Source: Azolla caroliniana
Lineage: Eukaryota > Polypodiophyta
DNA length: 64,000 nucleotides
Direction: 5' to 3'
Assembly (NCBI GenBank): GCA_043228905.1
Contig: JBHGNT010000012.1
Span: 3,720,001 to 3,784,000, forward strand
Below the pieces are notes generated by a model. That model was not told where the DNA came from. It searched no databases and was given only the letters and a program-made list of their open reading frames with translations. Numbering within the stretch: position 1 is the stretch's first letter; every line of letters begins with the position of its first letter. Position numbers and translations under genes: made by a program. Of this stretch, positions 41,975-52,660 are shown in pieces.

Positions 41975-43000
41975 TCAAGCATACTTCTCAATAAGGGCAC
42001 TTGTTTCTGTGACCTCCATGTTTTGCGAGGACATTTGAACATGGAAGTTGTTCCCTTTCTCTTTCTGTATATCCCCCATGTTGCCACATGCTTTCCACAT
42101 ACCAAAAAATGTCATCATATTAGGTAAGAGGCCTTGCACAAGCATTTGAAGATAGAGTTGTATAGCATCTTCATTCTTATCACGCTCTGTATAGCCCAAT
42201 AACATGGCAGTCCTTTGTACCACATCTCCAACCAACAATAATCCATCAAAAAGCTCTCGGGCTTCAATTATTGGTTCACATTTACCGTACCAACACAAGT
42301 ATCTTTTTCAAATCCTTCTTTTGCGGTATCACCATGTAATTCCCCTCCTCTTGTTAGAGACTCTACTCCAAAACAAGCTTTCAAGAAGGAGACAAATCAA
42401 GCAGAGTCGAGAGAAATTTCTTCTACTTGCATTTGTTCCAGGCAATAAAACACTTGCTTTTCGAGCCCATAGTCAACATATCCAGATGCAATCACATTCC
42501 ATTATCAAACCACATTTGATGTACATATCAATCAAAGAGTTCCACAAGCATTTAGGACACTTATATAGGTCACTGCTTCAAGAAGGAATGCCATCGTTTC
42601 CATCTGTTCTACCAACTAACAAACGTAGGGCGTCTTTAGTTGGCCCATATTTAGCATATCCACTAATAAAGGGTATTCCACGATATCACATGTTGACTTG
42701 GTCGATCCTCAACTACATCCCATGCTAGAGTAAGAGAGCCGCATTTTGCGTACATGTCTATCAAAGCATTACCAAGAAATAGATCTCTTTGGTACCCATT
42801 TTTCACAATCTCCAAATGTAATACTTGACCTTCATCCCAATTACCATCTTTGAGCAAGCTCTCACTCTGCTTAGATAAGTGACAACATCAGGAATAAACC
42901 CCTCTATTTGCAGATGCTCAACAAAATTAAGAGTTTCTTCACAAAACCCAATTCCACATTACCTTGATCTTGCATAAAGTGAACATAATTCAATGATTCT
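41975..43000 (-). pseudogene. Pentatricopeptide repeat (PPR) protein pseudogene
   Basis: Minus-strand relic of a plant PPR gene, a family of organelle RNA-binding and editing proteins. Reading from 43000: EHLQIEGFIPDVVTYLS, NWDEGQVLHLEIVKNGYQRDLFLGNALIDMYAKCGSLTLAWDV (about 42850-42725), YAKYGPTKDAL, LWNSLIDMYIKCGLI (about 42550), then MCWYGKCEPIIEARELFDGL and YTERDKNEDAIQLYLQMLVQGLLPNMMTF (42298-42150). ALIDMYAKCG is a hallmark of P-L-S type motifs. Several frameshifts and stops separate the motifs, and neither a start nor an E/DYW end is visible. Confidence 0.85.
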
Positions 43001-43217
43001 TTATCTTTGACCAAGTTTAAAAGTTTGCTTCATATTGACAGGCATTAAGGATGGACCTTATATGCTTTAATCTCATTGTTGTGTTCTTCAATCTAATTAT
43101 TGTTGTGCCATTTTTTCTTATTTCTGTAATTGTGTTTAAAGCTCTATTATATTGTTGATTGAATCTCTACTCTATACATAGATACTTGATCTTGAGTATA
43201 ACTATGACATAAAAAAG

Positions 43218-43586
43218 ATGGCATTATCACATGGGGACTACATTGCTTCTCTTCCACAATCAAGTGTGGATCTTAGATGCGACCATCTACAACAATTACT
43301 TGTGTCCGTGATTGAAATGTTATCAAAGATCTTAATCATTCGTGATGGATCCTTCGGCTTTTCAAGAGAGGCACTAGATTTAAACGAGGAAGAGACTCAA
43401 TGTATCTTCTTTCTTTTACCAAATTTTATTATGAAACTGGCAAAAAACATGTTGAAAGAGTTCATGTTTCACCCTAAAAATGAAGCAATTTCATGCTCAT
43501 GTTCATCGTATGCTTTTAAGAATTTTTTGGAGTTCTTGCATCTTTTCCTTGCCTTCCTTTCCCAACAAAGCTATACTGACATTTGA
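43218..43586 (+). CDS. Unrecognised open reading frame of 122 codons
   Basis: ATG to TGA, 122 residues. Contains NEEETQCIFFLLPNFIMKLAKNML and a Leu/Phe-rich end (FLEFLHLFLAFLSQQ). No domain recognised. It may be an exon relic or a chance frame in AT-rich DNA; low confidence that it is a gene. Confidence 0.2.
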   Translation: MALSHGDYIASLPQSSVDLRCDHLQQLLVSVIEMLSKILIIRDGSFGFSREALDLNEEETQCIFFLLPNFIMKLAKNMLKEFMFHPKNEAISCSCSSYAFKNFLEFLHLFLAFLSQQSYTDI

Positions 43587-43599
43587 TGATATGTCATGA

Positions 43600-46500
43600 A
43601 TTATAATATTCTTCACAAATATTTTAATGTAACCAAGGGATGACATTATACATCCAATGCGATCCAAAGGAAACGGTATAAAAGTTCCACATTACAAATC
43701 ATAGCATACAAATAACAAAACTCAAATTAACCATCTAACCAATTGATGTTTGAATCCCACATTTTGGAGTTCTTGTTAGGTTGTCGCATTTGTGATGGCA
43801 TTACTTGTGTCTAAAACTAGGGTCATGTTTGCAAAATTAGCATTGTGTGCTTTGAAATGACTATCCATATCAAAGATGTTGATCTTCACGTTTGCTTTTC
43901 TCATTCTTATGGTAGATCAAACATGTAATCTCACCTTTATGTTCTCCATCCTTTATAATTTGTGCTCCTATAAGAATTTATAACTTTCTTTGATCCTTTC
44001 ACATTTTCCATAAAACTTTATCTTTTTCTAAATGCATAGATTTATTCATATACTCATATTGCATTACATAAATCTAGAAGTAGTGTAAGTGTCTTGACTT
44101 AATCTCTTGTACAATGTGCTTTGTTTGATATATAGTATATCATCATGAAGCATTGCAAAATTATTCCCAAATTTCAGGCAACAATAGTTCGATTATGCGT
44201 TTTTTTAGATCTCTAGATATATAAATAGAATGATAATAATGAGAGAGTGGTGAGATCAACCTTGAGTCAGGCATAGAGTCTAGGAACATGAATGAAGCAT
44301 GATGCGGTGATATCTGTCATGAGGCATTTTGGGAATTGTCACATTGCTTGAACTAAAAAGCGATAAGATTAAAAATGATTTTGTATGTTCCTCGTGAAGA
44401 ATGAGAAATATTTCTACAATGATATGAGGAATGAATCTCGATGTCTATGTTCTATCGAGCTTTTAAATAGTGCCATATAAAATGAATACAAATAATGTTT
44501 ATGAAAGTATTCACAAGTTCCGAGACACAATTTATGGATTGGTCATTCTTTAAGTATTTTTGCTTTCTTTTTTGGACATGTTTCAATTTGCATGGTAGTG
44601 GAAACTATATGGTAACGTTTGTAGAATATCAAGGACACAAATAAGACATTATGAATAAACTCAAAATGCATATGCTTTCAATGTCAACATTACAAATCTG
44701 TTGCTTTGTATTTTTTGAAAGAAAAAAAGGGAAAAAAAACTTTGCTTTGCTTATTATATTTTCCTTAAAAGGCATATTTGTGAGAAGCATATTTGCAAAG
44801 ATATGGAATAGTGGAGTTTTCCAAAGCACAAAAACAAAGTATCCTAAGTATGCGTTTTTAATTCGTTCTTATTCATATTTCAATGTTTTCTATAATGAAG
44901 TCATGGTTTATGAATGAGTGACCAAAATCTTTGCATGAGTTGCGTTGAAGGTGGTTACTATATTACTCACTAACAAGAAAATTTCTATAAGTTATTTTAT
45001 CTATATATTGGGCAAAGAGAGTATTTTCTACATTGATAAACTAGATGAGATGTCGACTACTTGCATGTACACGGCTTGTCAAAGTGTGACAAAATATAGT
45101 CAATGTTATGGACCTTGTAAGATGTAATCTTGATAATGGCAATACAATTGCCAATACCATTTCAAGAGAAAATGCATACCATCTCATCGAGTCATCACCA
45201 CAATTATCACTATGCCCATGTTTAGCTACCTTTTGAGTATAAATGTACATACCTTCAATTCCTCACCATTATACCCCTGAGCCTAAGTTTTATTTATTGT
45301 ATATAGGACCTATAATCTTGTAAGATGTTTAAATGGTCTTAAAACTAATAGTGATATTAGTATAAAGGTGGTTTTACTAGTAATATTACCATGCTCTTGA
45401 TCTATTGAATGTATTGATGTTTATTAAAATGGGATGATTAACTTGATTTACTTTCTATTATCAAGTTCTCGATTAAAATGTTTAATTATGAGTCATGAGA
45501 CTTGTATATGCTGGATTATTGAATATTCACCATCCATGTTAAAAGGCCACACACATCTCGTGATATTTGCTTCTTGAGAAATTCTATCTAGTGGTCAATT
45601 GTATCAAAATATTTACACTTTGTTCGTATAAAAGTTAAAATATTTCATCACATGCATAAATCCCTTCCTCGAGAACTCCTTTGGCTTGAATAAAAGCGAA
45701 CTAAGCCATTCCCTCTCTATCATGTTGGCAAATTTTGAATATATGGACTTAGGTCATATAATAGTAATGATCATGAGTTGCTAGGTCATAGATGGGGTCA
45801 TTAATCCGATGGCTATTCAATGGATCATTTATTTTAAACATAAGAAAACTCCTAGTTTTTGCCAAACATATAGTTTATATAGGAACACTATTGTTGGCAT
45901 AGTAAGAAGGTTTGGGCCAACGTATGCACAACACCCATTAAATTGCAAGTAATTACAAAAAATCCAAGACAGTCTCTTCATGAGCATGTCGAGTAATTAA
46001 ATCCAGGAAGACTAGAAGTTAGATGTCAAAGCACACGAAATGGGTGCCTCAAATTTATCCATCACATACATGACTTTAGTGATGAAACATGATCACATAT
46101 ATATATGCACACAAATGTCTTTATTGTGGACATAACAACATCATGTGCCATGAGAGAACTCAAAATTTTCAAACTTATGGTTGTAGGTTCAAGTAACGAG
46201 CAAAATGTTTGATCATATCCATTATAGTTTCCCCCCTCTTAACTCTTTCATGTTGACATAAATCATAGTCATGATTCATAACATTGATAATCTCAACATG
46301 TTCGAGATATTGGTTTCGGTTGTACGCTCACTCTAAATGTGACATGGAGCCATGCAAATGCATTGCTATTCGTGAGTGCGCAAGAAATAAACTAGTCTCT
46401 CCGCCATTGCTTACAAAACACACGGTAGCAATAACAAGAGGTATATTAGTCACTTGATATGAATTGATATGACAAGAAACAATAATTGCGCTATTGGGTA

Positions 46501-47120
46501 ACGATATTGAATGTTGATCCGTGGTCAGAGGGATTGCCATAGATCTAAAAGCACACCACATTCAAGCGAGTTGGATTGTTCGTGGGATGTTTAAAGATAC
46601 ACATTGTTCAATTGCAAAGGTTAAACGGGTAGTAGCAAACTCAAAGGATGCAAGTCTTTGAAAAGTAAAACAAATGTACATTCAAGGTAAAGAATGTAAG
46701 TTTCACACCAAGGCAAACCAACATAGTTCCGAGCAACAAGAAAAACACTAGTATTAATATGATATCTCGATGTTTTTTTCCCTAGATATTGCAATTCATC
46801 ATGGACATGTGGTAGATGATCTATCAATGGGGTTTTCATGAGGACCGTGCCTTGACCTTGCACTCTATAAAAAGAAGACTCATGAAAAGAGGTTTATAGA
46901 GCTATATCAAACACAACTATATTTACGAGACTGCAATTTGGGTCCGTGTTTAAGCAACCAAATGTGAGAAGAGCTTAATGAAGATTAAAAAGGATGTTAA
47001 TTTGCATCCACAAGCACGACCAAACTGTCTACATTAACAATGGAGCCTTTGAAAGCAATAGGTTTGTCTCTCTATATATAATGAGGCAATGCGGAACATA
47101 TGAACACAAACATGAGTACA
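43600..47120. other. AT-rich intergenic region, nothing recognised
   Basis: Only short frames with biased composition. No conserved protein motif, RNA gene or clear repeat was found on either strand. Confidence 0.5.
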
Positions 47121-47123
47121 CAA

Positions 47124-47385
47124 TGTAAACCACGATTAATTTAGAAGGAACCCCCACATGTGAAGGAAAGTTAACCATGGTTAAATTGGGAGGAGCCACA
47201 ATATGTGAAGGAAAGTTAACCTTTAGTTAAATAAGGAGGGGGGGGGGGGGGTCCCATATGTGGGGGGAAGGTAACCATGGTTAATTTAGAAGGTCCCACA
47301 TGGGTAGGGAAGTTAACCACGGTTAGTAAAGTAAGGAAGCCGTCGAATGTGAAGGAAGGGAAAAAGTTAAACACAGTTAGGGTCG
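47124..47385. repeat. Minisatellite with TTAACCATGGTTAA palindrome core
   Basis: About five to six units of 45-55 bp, each with CCACATGTGAAGGAAAG followed by a palindromic core. The core is perfect (14 bp) at 47171-47184 and nearly perfect at 47269-47282; others are TTAACCTTTAGTTAA, TTAACCACGGTTAG and TTAAACACAGTTAG. A G14 run lies at 47237-47250. Confidence 0.82.
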
Positions 47386-47394
47386 AGAGGGGGC

Positions 47395-47610
47395 CGATTT
47401 AACCGCAGTTACCCTGAGGATAACTGCAGTTAGCCTCAACCGAAGGTATGATAACTGCAGTTAGCCTTAACCATAGTTATGATCTAACCGGGCATTAAGT
47501 TCGTTTAACCAGAGCTCCTCAACCCTAGGTAGGATAACTGCAGTTAGCCTTAACCATAGTTATGATCCAACCGGGCATTAAGTTCGTTTAACCAGGGTTA
47601 CATCGAACCG
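47395..47610. repeat. 81-83-bp repeat with TAACTGCAGTTA palindromes
   Basis: The 12-bp palindrome TAACTGCAGTTA occurs at 47421-47432, 47452-47463 and 47535-47546. The last two start near-identical 83-bp units (TAACTGCAGTTAGCCTTAACC ... CGGGCATTAAGTTCGTTTAACC). TAACTG and AACC cores resemble plant MYB-binding sites. Confidence 0.82.
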
Positions 47611-47638
47611 GGGCAGTTTAATTTCGAACCAGATTATT

Positions 47639-47960
47639 AGGTCTCGTATTGGTCCGGGAGGCGGAGGGGTTTACGCCGAGCCTGTATTTTGTTCCGGGGC
47701 AACCAGGCTTTCGCCCGAGCCTGGATTTTGTTCGCTGCAGCCAGAGGCTTGCGCCGAGCCTCTCTTGGTCGTTGGACTAGGCTAGGCTGTATTGGTCCGG
47801 GAGGCGGGGGGGTTTACGCCGAGCCTGTCTTGTTCGTTGAACTAGGCTGTCGCCCGAGCCTGTAATTTGTTCCGGGGCAACCAGGTTTTCGCCCGAGCCT
47901 GGATTTTGTTCGCTGCAGCCAGAGGCTTTGCTCCCGAGCCTGGCTTGGTTCGGGTAACCA
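47639..47960. repeat. GC-rich 139-bp direct repeat, two units
   Basis: Blocks starting TATTGGTCCGGGAGGCGG (47648 and 47790), followed in both by GGGGTTTACGCCGAGCCTG and GTTCCGGGGCAACCAGG...CGCCCGAGCCTGG...TTCGCTGCAGCCAGAGGC. The second copy has an extra GAGCCTGTAATTTG piece. It lies about 400 bp upstream of the reticulon start codon. Confidence 0.8.
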
Positions 47961-48059
47961 GGCTGGCCCAACCCCGAGCCTCCCCCCAGTTACGAGCGTC
48001 TCTCCGAGGCTCGCGAATTCCTAGTTCTTCCTCGCAGAACGAGGAGCGAAAATTTGAAA

Positions 48060-48363
48060 AAACTTTTTTCATCATCGCCTTCTTCTTCTTCTTCTTCTTC
48101 TTCTTCTTCTTCGTCTCTTTCTCGTTCTCTCACACTCAGAGATCAGAGAAAGCCGCCATAGCCGTTGCCTTCTAGCTCTCTTCACTCCTTCTAGCTCTCC
48201 CCCATCTCTCTCTTCATCTTCTCCACTCCTTTTCTTCTTCTTCTTCTTCTTCTTCTTCTTCTTCTTCTTCATCTCTTCTTTCCCTGCAGACCACTGTACC
48301 TCGCTCCGTAAGGCACCCCCCCGCAGAGCGACCTCACCTCCCTCCCTCCCTTCCCCATTCGCC
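48060..48363 (+). promoter_or_regulatory. Putative 5' UTR of the reticulon gene, (CTT)n rich
   Basis: Two (CTT)n tracts (about 48078-48112 and 48232-48270) and pyrimidine-rich sequence run up to the start codon context CGCCATGTC at 48361-48369. Trinucleotide CTT repeats are common in plant 5' leaders. No TATA box could be assigned. Confidence 0.45.
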
Positions 48364-50010
48364 ATGTCTTCTTCCGCCACAGCTGCTGCTGCCATCCTCA
48401 ACAGCGTGCTCGAGAATATCAAGAACCTCCCACCTTCTTCTGATGCCTCTTCTGTTCCACCGACTCCTTTCGCTCCTTCCTCAGCCCCTCGCTTCGACTC
48501 TGATCCATACCCTTCCTCTGATTTCGGTCGCTTCGCTGATGCTTTCAGGCGCAAGACGTCTCTTCATGATTTGCTCGGTGGCGGACAATGTAATGCCGTC
48601 TTCCTTTTCTTCTCACGTCTTATATATATATATATATATATATCCTTCTTTTCCTAACCTGTTTCTGCTGTTCGCATTATCGAAAGTATAGCTAGATTCT
48701 TACCGTAATTACATTCTTTTACAGAATACATGTACCAAAAAGTTCTGTTTTTTGTTTTGTTTTTGCTCTCCGCATTATCGAAAGTTTAGCTAGATCCTTA
48801 TCGTAATTACATTTTTTTACAGAATACATGTACCAAAAAGTTCTGTTTTTCTTGTTTCTGCTGTCCGCATTATCGGAAGTTTAGCTAGATCCTTATCGTA
48901 ATTACAGTCCTTTACAGAATACGTGTAACAAAAAAGTTCTGTTTTTCTTGTCCGGTCGTGGAGAAAACTACCTGTAACGATTTTGTTTTTGGTTGGTTTC
49001 AAAGCTTTTGTCAGAGAAACAAAGCACCGTCTCTAAGTTTGTTTCCGCTGTTTTTCTTCCGAAAATGAACAGCTGCTGATGTTCTTCTGTGGAGGAAGAA
49101 ACACCTGTCTCTAAGTTTTCTGGGAATTTCTACCGCGATTTGGGTGGTATTCGAGTGGATTGGATATCATTTCGTCTCTTTGGCATCTCTTCTGCTTCTC
49201 ATCTCTCTAGTGGTCCTCTTCGTGTGGACCAACGGTTCATCTTTCCTGAGCAGGTAATTTCTGCTTTCTACTCCCCCCCTTCTATTATGTGAACAATCTT
49301 TCATTTGGTTGTGGATTTGTTCAAACTCGAGGCATTTTATCTTTTGTCAATTGCTTCTTGTCTAAAGGTTTCTGAGCACTTTCGTAAAGTTGTTTTATAT
49401 CAGTTAATCTTTTGAATATTCTGGCTCTTCCTGAACCTTCTTCGCTATTATTTTTATCGTCAGACAACCGCCCCCTGTTCCCAAGCTTGAGATCTCTGAA
49501 GAGATTGTAGTAACCATCGCCAAAACACTGCAGATCGAGATCAATCGTGTGCTTGCAACGTTTCAAGAAATAGCTGTGGGAAATGATACTAAGCGTTTCG
49601 TAAAAGTAAATAGCTTCCTCCTGTCTCCTCTCTCTTTCATTTCCTTTATGTTTGTCCTTCTTATTAGTGGATGTACTTTTCTGTACAGCTTGTTGGGGGG
49701 CTTTCTCTCCTTGTTTTGTTTGGGAGTTGGTTTAACTTCTTGACGCTCGTATATTTCGGTAAGATTCACAACTTTTCTGTGTCTTTTGTTTTGGTCGTTG
49801 GGTTATGCTGCCGCTTTCTCATTCCCTTCTAATTCTGCAGTGATCATTGCGGCTCATTCTATTCCTGTGTTGTATGAGAAAAACGAAGAATCGATCCATT
49901 ATTTGGCTGAGAAAGCAATGGAAGAGCTCAAGAATCAGTTTAAGAAACTTGAATCATCTGCGCAAAGCAAACCACAAAGAGGTGCATCCGTGGAGAAGAA
50001 GGAAGAGTAA
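48364..50010 (+). CDS. Reticulon-like protein (RTNLB type), five exons
   Basis: Reticulon-homology protein that shapes tubular endoplasmic reticulum, 262 residues, the usual size for plant RTNLBs. Exons 48364-48589, 49073-49253, 49464-49605, 49689-49758 and 49841-50010; all introns GT...AG and phases agree (total CDS 789 bp). The N-terminus is Ser/Ala/Pro rich. The reticulon domain starts near residue 65 with RKTSLHDLLGGGQSADVLLWR, then a long hydrophobic hairpin (FLGISTAIWVVFEWIGYHF, LASLLLLISLVVLFVW), a loop PPPVPKLEISEEIV and INRVLATFQEIAVGNDTKRFVK. A second hydrophobic pair follows (LSLLVLFGSWFNFLTLVYF, IIAAHSIPVLYEK). The C-terminal tail is charged. The ATG is the first in a favourable context. 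I did not assign a subfamily number. Confidence 0.92.
48666..48955. repeat. 98-bp tandem repeat in reticulon intron 1, three units
   Basis: Three copies of CGCATTATCGAAAGTTTAGCTAGATCCTTA...TTTACAGAATACATGTACCAAAAAGTTCTGTTTTT-type sequence, starting near 48674, 48770 and 48867. A (TA)n tract (48618-48643) lies just upstream, also in intron 1. Each unit contains a TTTTACAG that resembles an acceptor site. Confidence 0.85.
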
Positions 50011-51410
50011 AAAGTTTGTAGTCTTAAAGACAGGAATTTTCGAGGTGAAGAATACACCAGTACTGGACTTTTCTTCTTCTTCTTCTTCTTCTGATGAACA
50101 GTCATCATATTTTTCCCTTTCAAATTGTTTTGGTTGTGTCTAAAAACAGCCTTATCTTTTGGCCTCTTGTTTTGAAGGTTGTGATTAGGAACTAAGGATC
50201 TGTGTCTGATGCAGATTCAGTTTTGTGGGATTGTAAGTCGCAAGTTTTGCATCATGTTTTTCTCGATGGAAGAACATGATACACCATACTAATATAAACT
50301 ACCAAGCAAGAAAATGACTCATTATATATGGTATATGAAAAAGTTATCTCTTTATTCTGCTTCTGATTTGTTGAGCAGGATACATGATGTTAATCATTGC
50401 CTTGAAATGCGTACATTACTATTAGTTTGTGAAATGATCAGATCAATTGCCATTGTCACAAGCTTCATCTCTCTCAGTTCTGATTCTTTGTTTGTTTGTG
50501 TGTGGAGGCCACTAATCCCATGATGAATTCAGGAAAGCAGTTGGGTGAAGAGTAAACAGATATTGTAAGTATAAAAATCTTCCAAATGTGAAGGGAAGAT
50601 CATCCATCACAAGAATGACAATACGTCCAATAGTTTAAAGGTCTCAAGAAACAACAAATGCAACAAAGGAATGTAATGAGAATACATATGCGGTGGAGGG
50701 AATTGAAATGAAGCAAAGGCCTTCATGTGGATTATGTTACCTTCATATCAGAAAAAGTGTTTCGAGAATGCTATGCAGTGAGAGACCTTGATTGAACCAG
50801 ATGATACCTCTTTGTGGGGTGGATGTAGAGTGAAAGGAATTCTGTCCTAATGGAAAAACTTCAACCTTTCGTTCTAGTTGGTTCTACTAAATCACCGTGC
50901 CTATCTCATCCTAAAGTAATTTTCAAGAGATGGAAGCCAGGAATCTTTATTGTATGTAAACTCATTGGGCCTTCAGGGAAACAAACTCATTGGGCCTTAT
51001 ATAAGATCTTGTGAAAAGGTCAGAGCTCTCTTAACCGTATATAAGATCTTGCCAAAAGGGCAGAAGTACCTTTTTGGAGGAAAAATTATGGTGGGTAGGA
51101 GTTCCTTGTGAATCTATAAATTGATTTCTCTAGTTTCACATCTTGTATGTAGTTGATTCTTGTCTTTAGGTTTGAGATGTTGGTTTCGATTTCTAAAAGC
51201 CGACATTGTATCAGAATATAGGTGGGTATAAAATGCATGCTACAACAAGCTTTGAGAAATTTGTGATGAATTTGCAATAAAAATTTGCGAAGCCTAAAAA
51301 GCATTGGATTGTCGTTGATGGATTGTAGTGTTTGACTGTTTAGAATTGTTTGTATCTATCTATTTTGGATATAAGAGATGCCTTTTACTGTAACTATATA
51401 TATCTTAGTT
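50011..51410. other. Reticulon 3' UTR and intergenic DNA
   Basis: A (CTT)n tract at 50071-50092 lies in the presumed 3' UTR. No further gene recognised up to 51410. Confidence 0.5.
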
Positions 51411-51419
51411 GTTTTTGGG

Positions 51420-52660
51420 TTTGGTCCTCTTGATGCTCCTCCTGAGTCTTAGAAAAGATTAGAATATTATTTATGAAAATGATGGTGAATATGCCCAAGA
51501 AGTCTGAAATGATAATTAATATTGGTAAATATATCAAAAAACTATTGGCGTATTCTTGAGATTGAAAGGCATAGTTGTATACTCAAAATATCCATTTTGA
51601 GTGCACAATTTGGACTTCTACTTATCACGTAGACGAATATAAGCAAAGTTTATAAGAACCTTGAAGGTTAAGATTTGTGAAGGCCTTGCATTTTTCGTTA
51701 ACCTAGAAGGTCGGTCACCAACAAGAGATCTCAAATGCCTAAATGATCCCATTTATCAAAATCTCATCAATATATTCTTGAAGGCTTTGATGGCAATACC
51801 AAGGTCTTGATTTGGGAAATTTTGACTCATTTTTTCTTAACCTAGAAGGTTGGTCACCAACAAGAGAACTCAAATGCCCAATAATTCCACTTACCAAAAT
51901 CACATCAGTATATTCTTGAAGGCTTAGATGGCAATATATTATAAATTGGATCCCACATTGAGTCTTTCTCTAGTTAAGATCGATGGGAGTTGTTTCCTTC
52001 TTGTAGACATTCGAAAATTCATGATAGTTGGTTGGGAGTAAGGTTAAGGTTTCAAGCTTGTGGTCTACAGGATGATAATGTTGTCATTGTTAAATACATT
52101 TTTCTTTTCTTTTTGTGCCTTTTAATGTAACCTTTGTTGAGCGGTTATTGAGGTTTGATGACACATTGAACTTGAGTTTTAACACCAAGAAAGTTCGATG
52201 TATGATATTTCTAGGGTTTGAAGTTTGCTTGTTTTCTCTTGTCAATGTCTCAAGTTAAGTAACATGTTGAGAACAACTAGAAGTTCAAGAATGTGGATTA
52301 AATTGAATGAAATCATAAGCCATGTCATAATGAACTACACAAACTAGTATATAAGGTGATAACCTATGATTGTAACAAATGCTGGACAAGACAAATTTGA
52401 TCTCCTTGTCTCAATCTTCGAATCTTGTTGAATGTTGTTCTCTTACACTATATATATTCAAAATGCTTGCAAGGAATTACTTAATGAAACTATCAAAGTC
52501 ATCTAACTCAAGGGAGAATTGTTTCTAGTAATGGTGCAACCCATGCAATCGCTGTAGTTGTAAGTAATGTTCCTACCAACCCAACTTGACTTGTATCCGT
52601 TGGATATCCATTAGGATGCATCTAAATGACAAAGCACACTTAGTTTGCAAATTATCAAAA
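51420..52660 (-). pseudogene. Highly decayed Ty3/gypsy RT and gag remnant
   Basis: Nucleotide-level similarity to the gypsy element at 4.6-9.1 kb. GATGCTCCTCC and GGCATAGTTGTATACTCAAAAT (51430-51590) match the RT at 4680-4830. Two tandem copies of GGTCACCAACAAGAGA...TATTCTTGAAGGCTT (51713-51790, 51855-51930) match the RT start at 5060-5130. AGTAATGGTGCAACCC...CCAACCCAACTTGACTTGTATCCGTTGGAT (52530-52610) matches gag at 8690-8760. The order is that of the minus-strand element. No open frame remains. Confidence 0.7.

Noticed and set aside
47124-47960. CRISPR-like array
   Set aside because: Plant nuclear context; units are contiguous degenerate minisatellites without unique spacers.
48072-48554. 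160-codon minus-strand frame ending in poly-Arg
   Set aside because: Complement of the (CTT)n leader and exon 1 of the reticulon gene.
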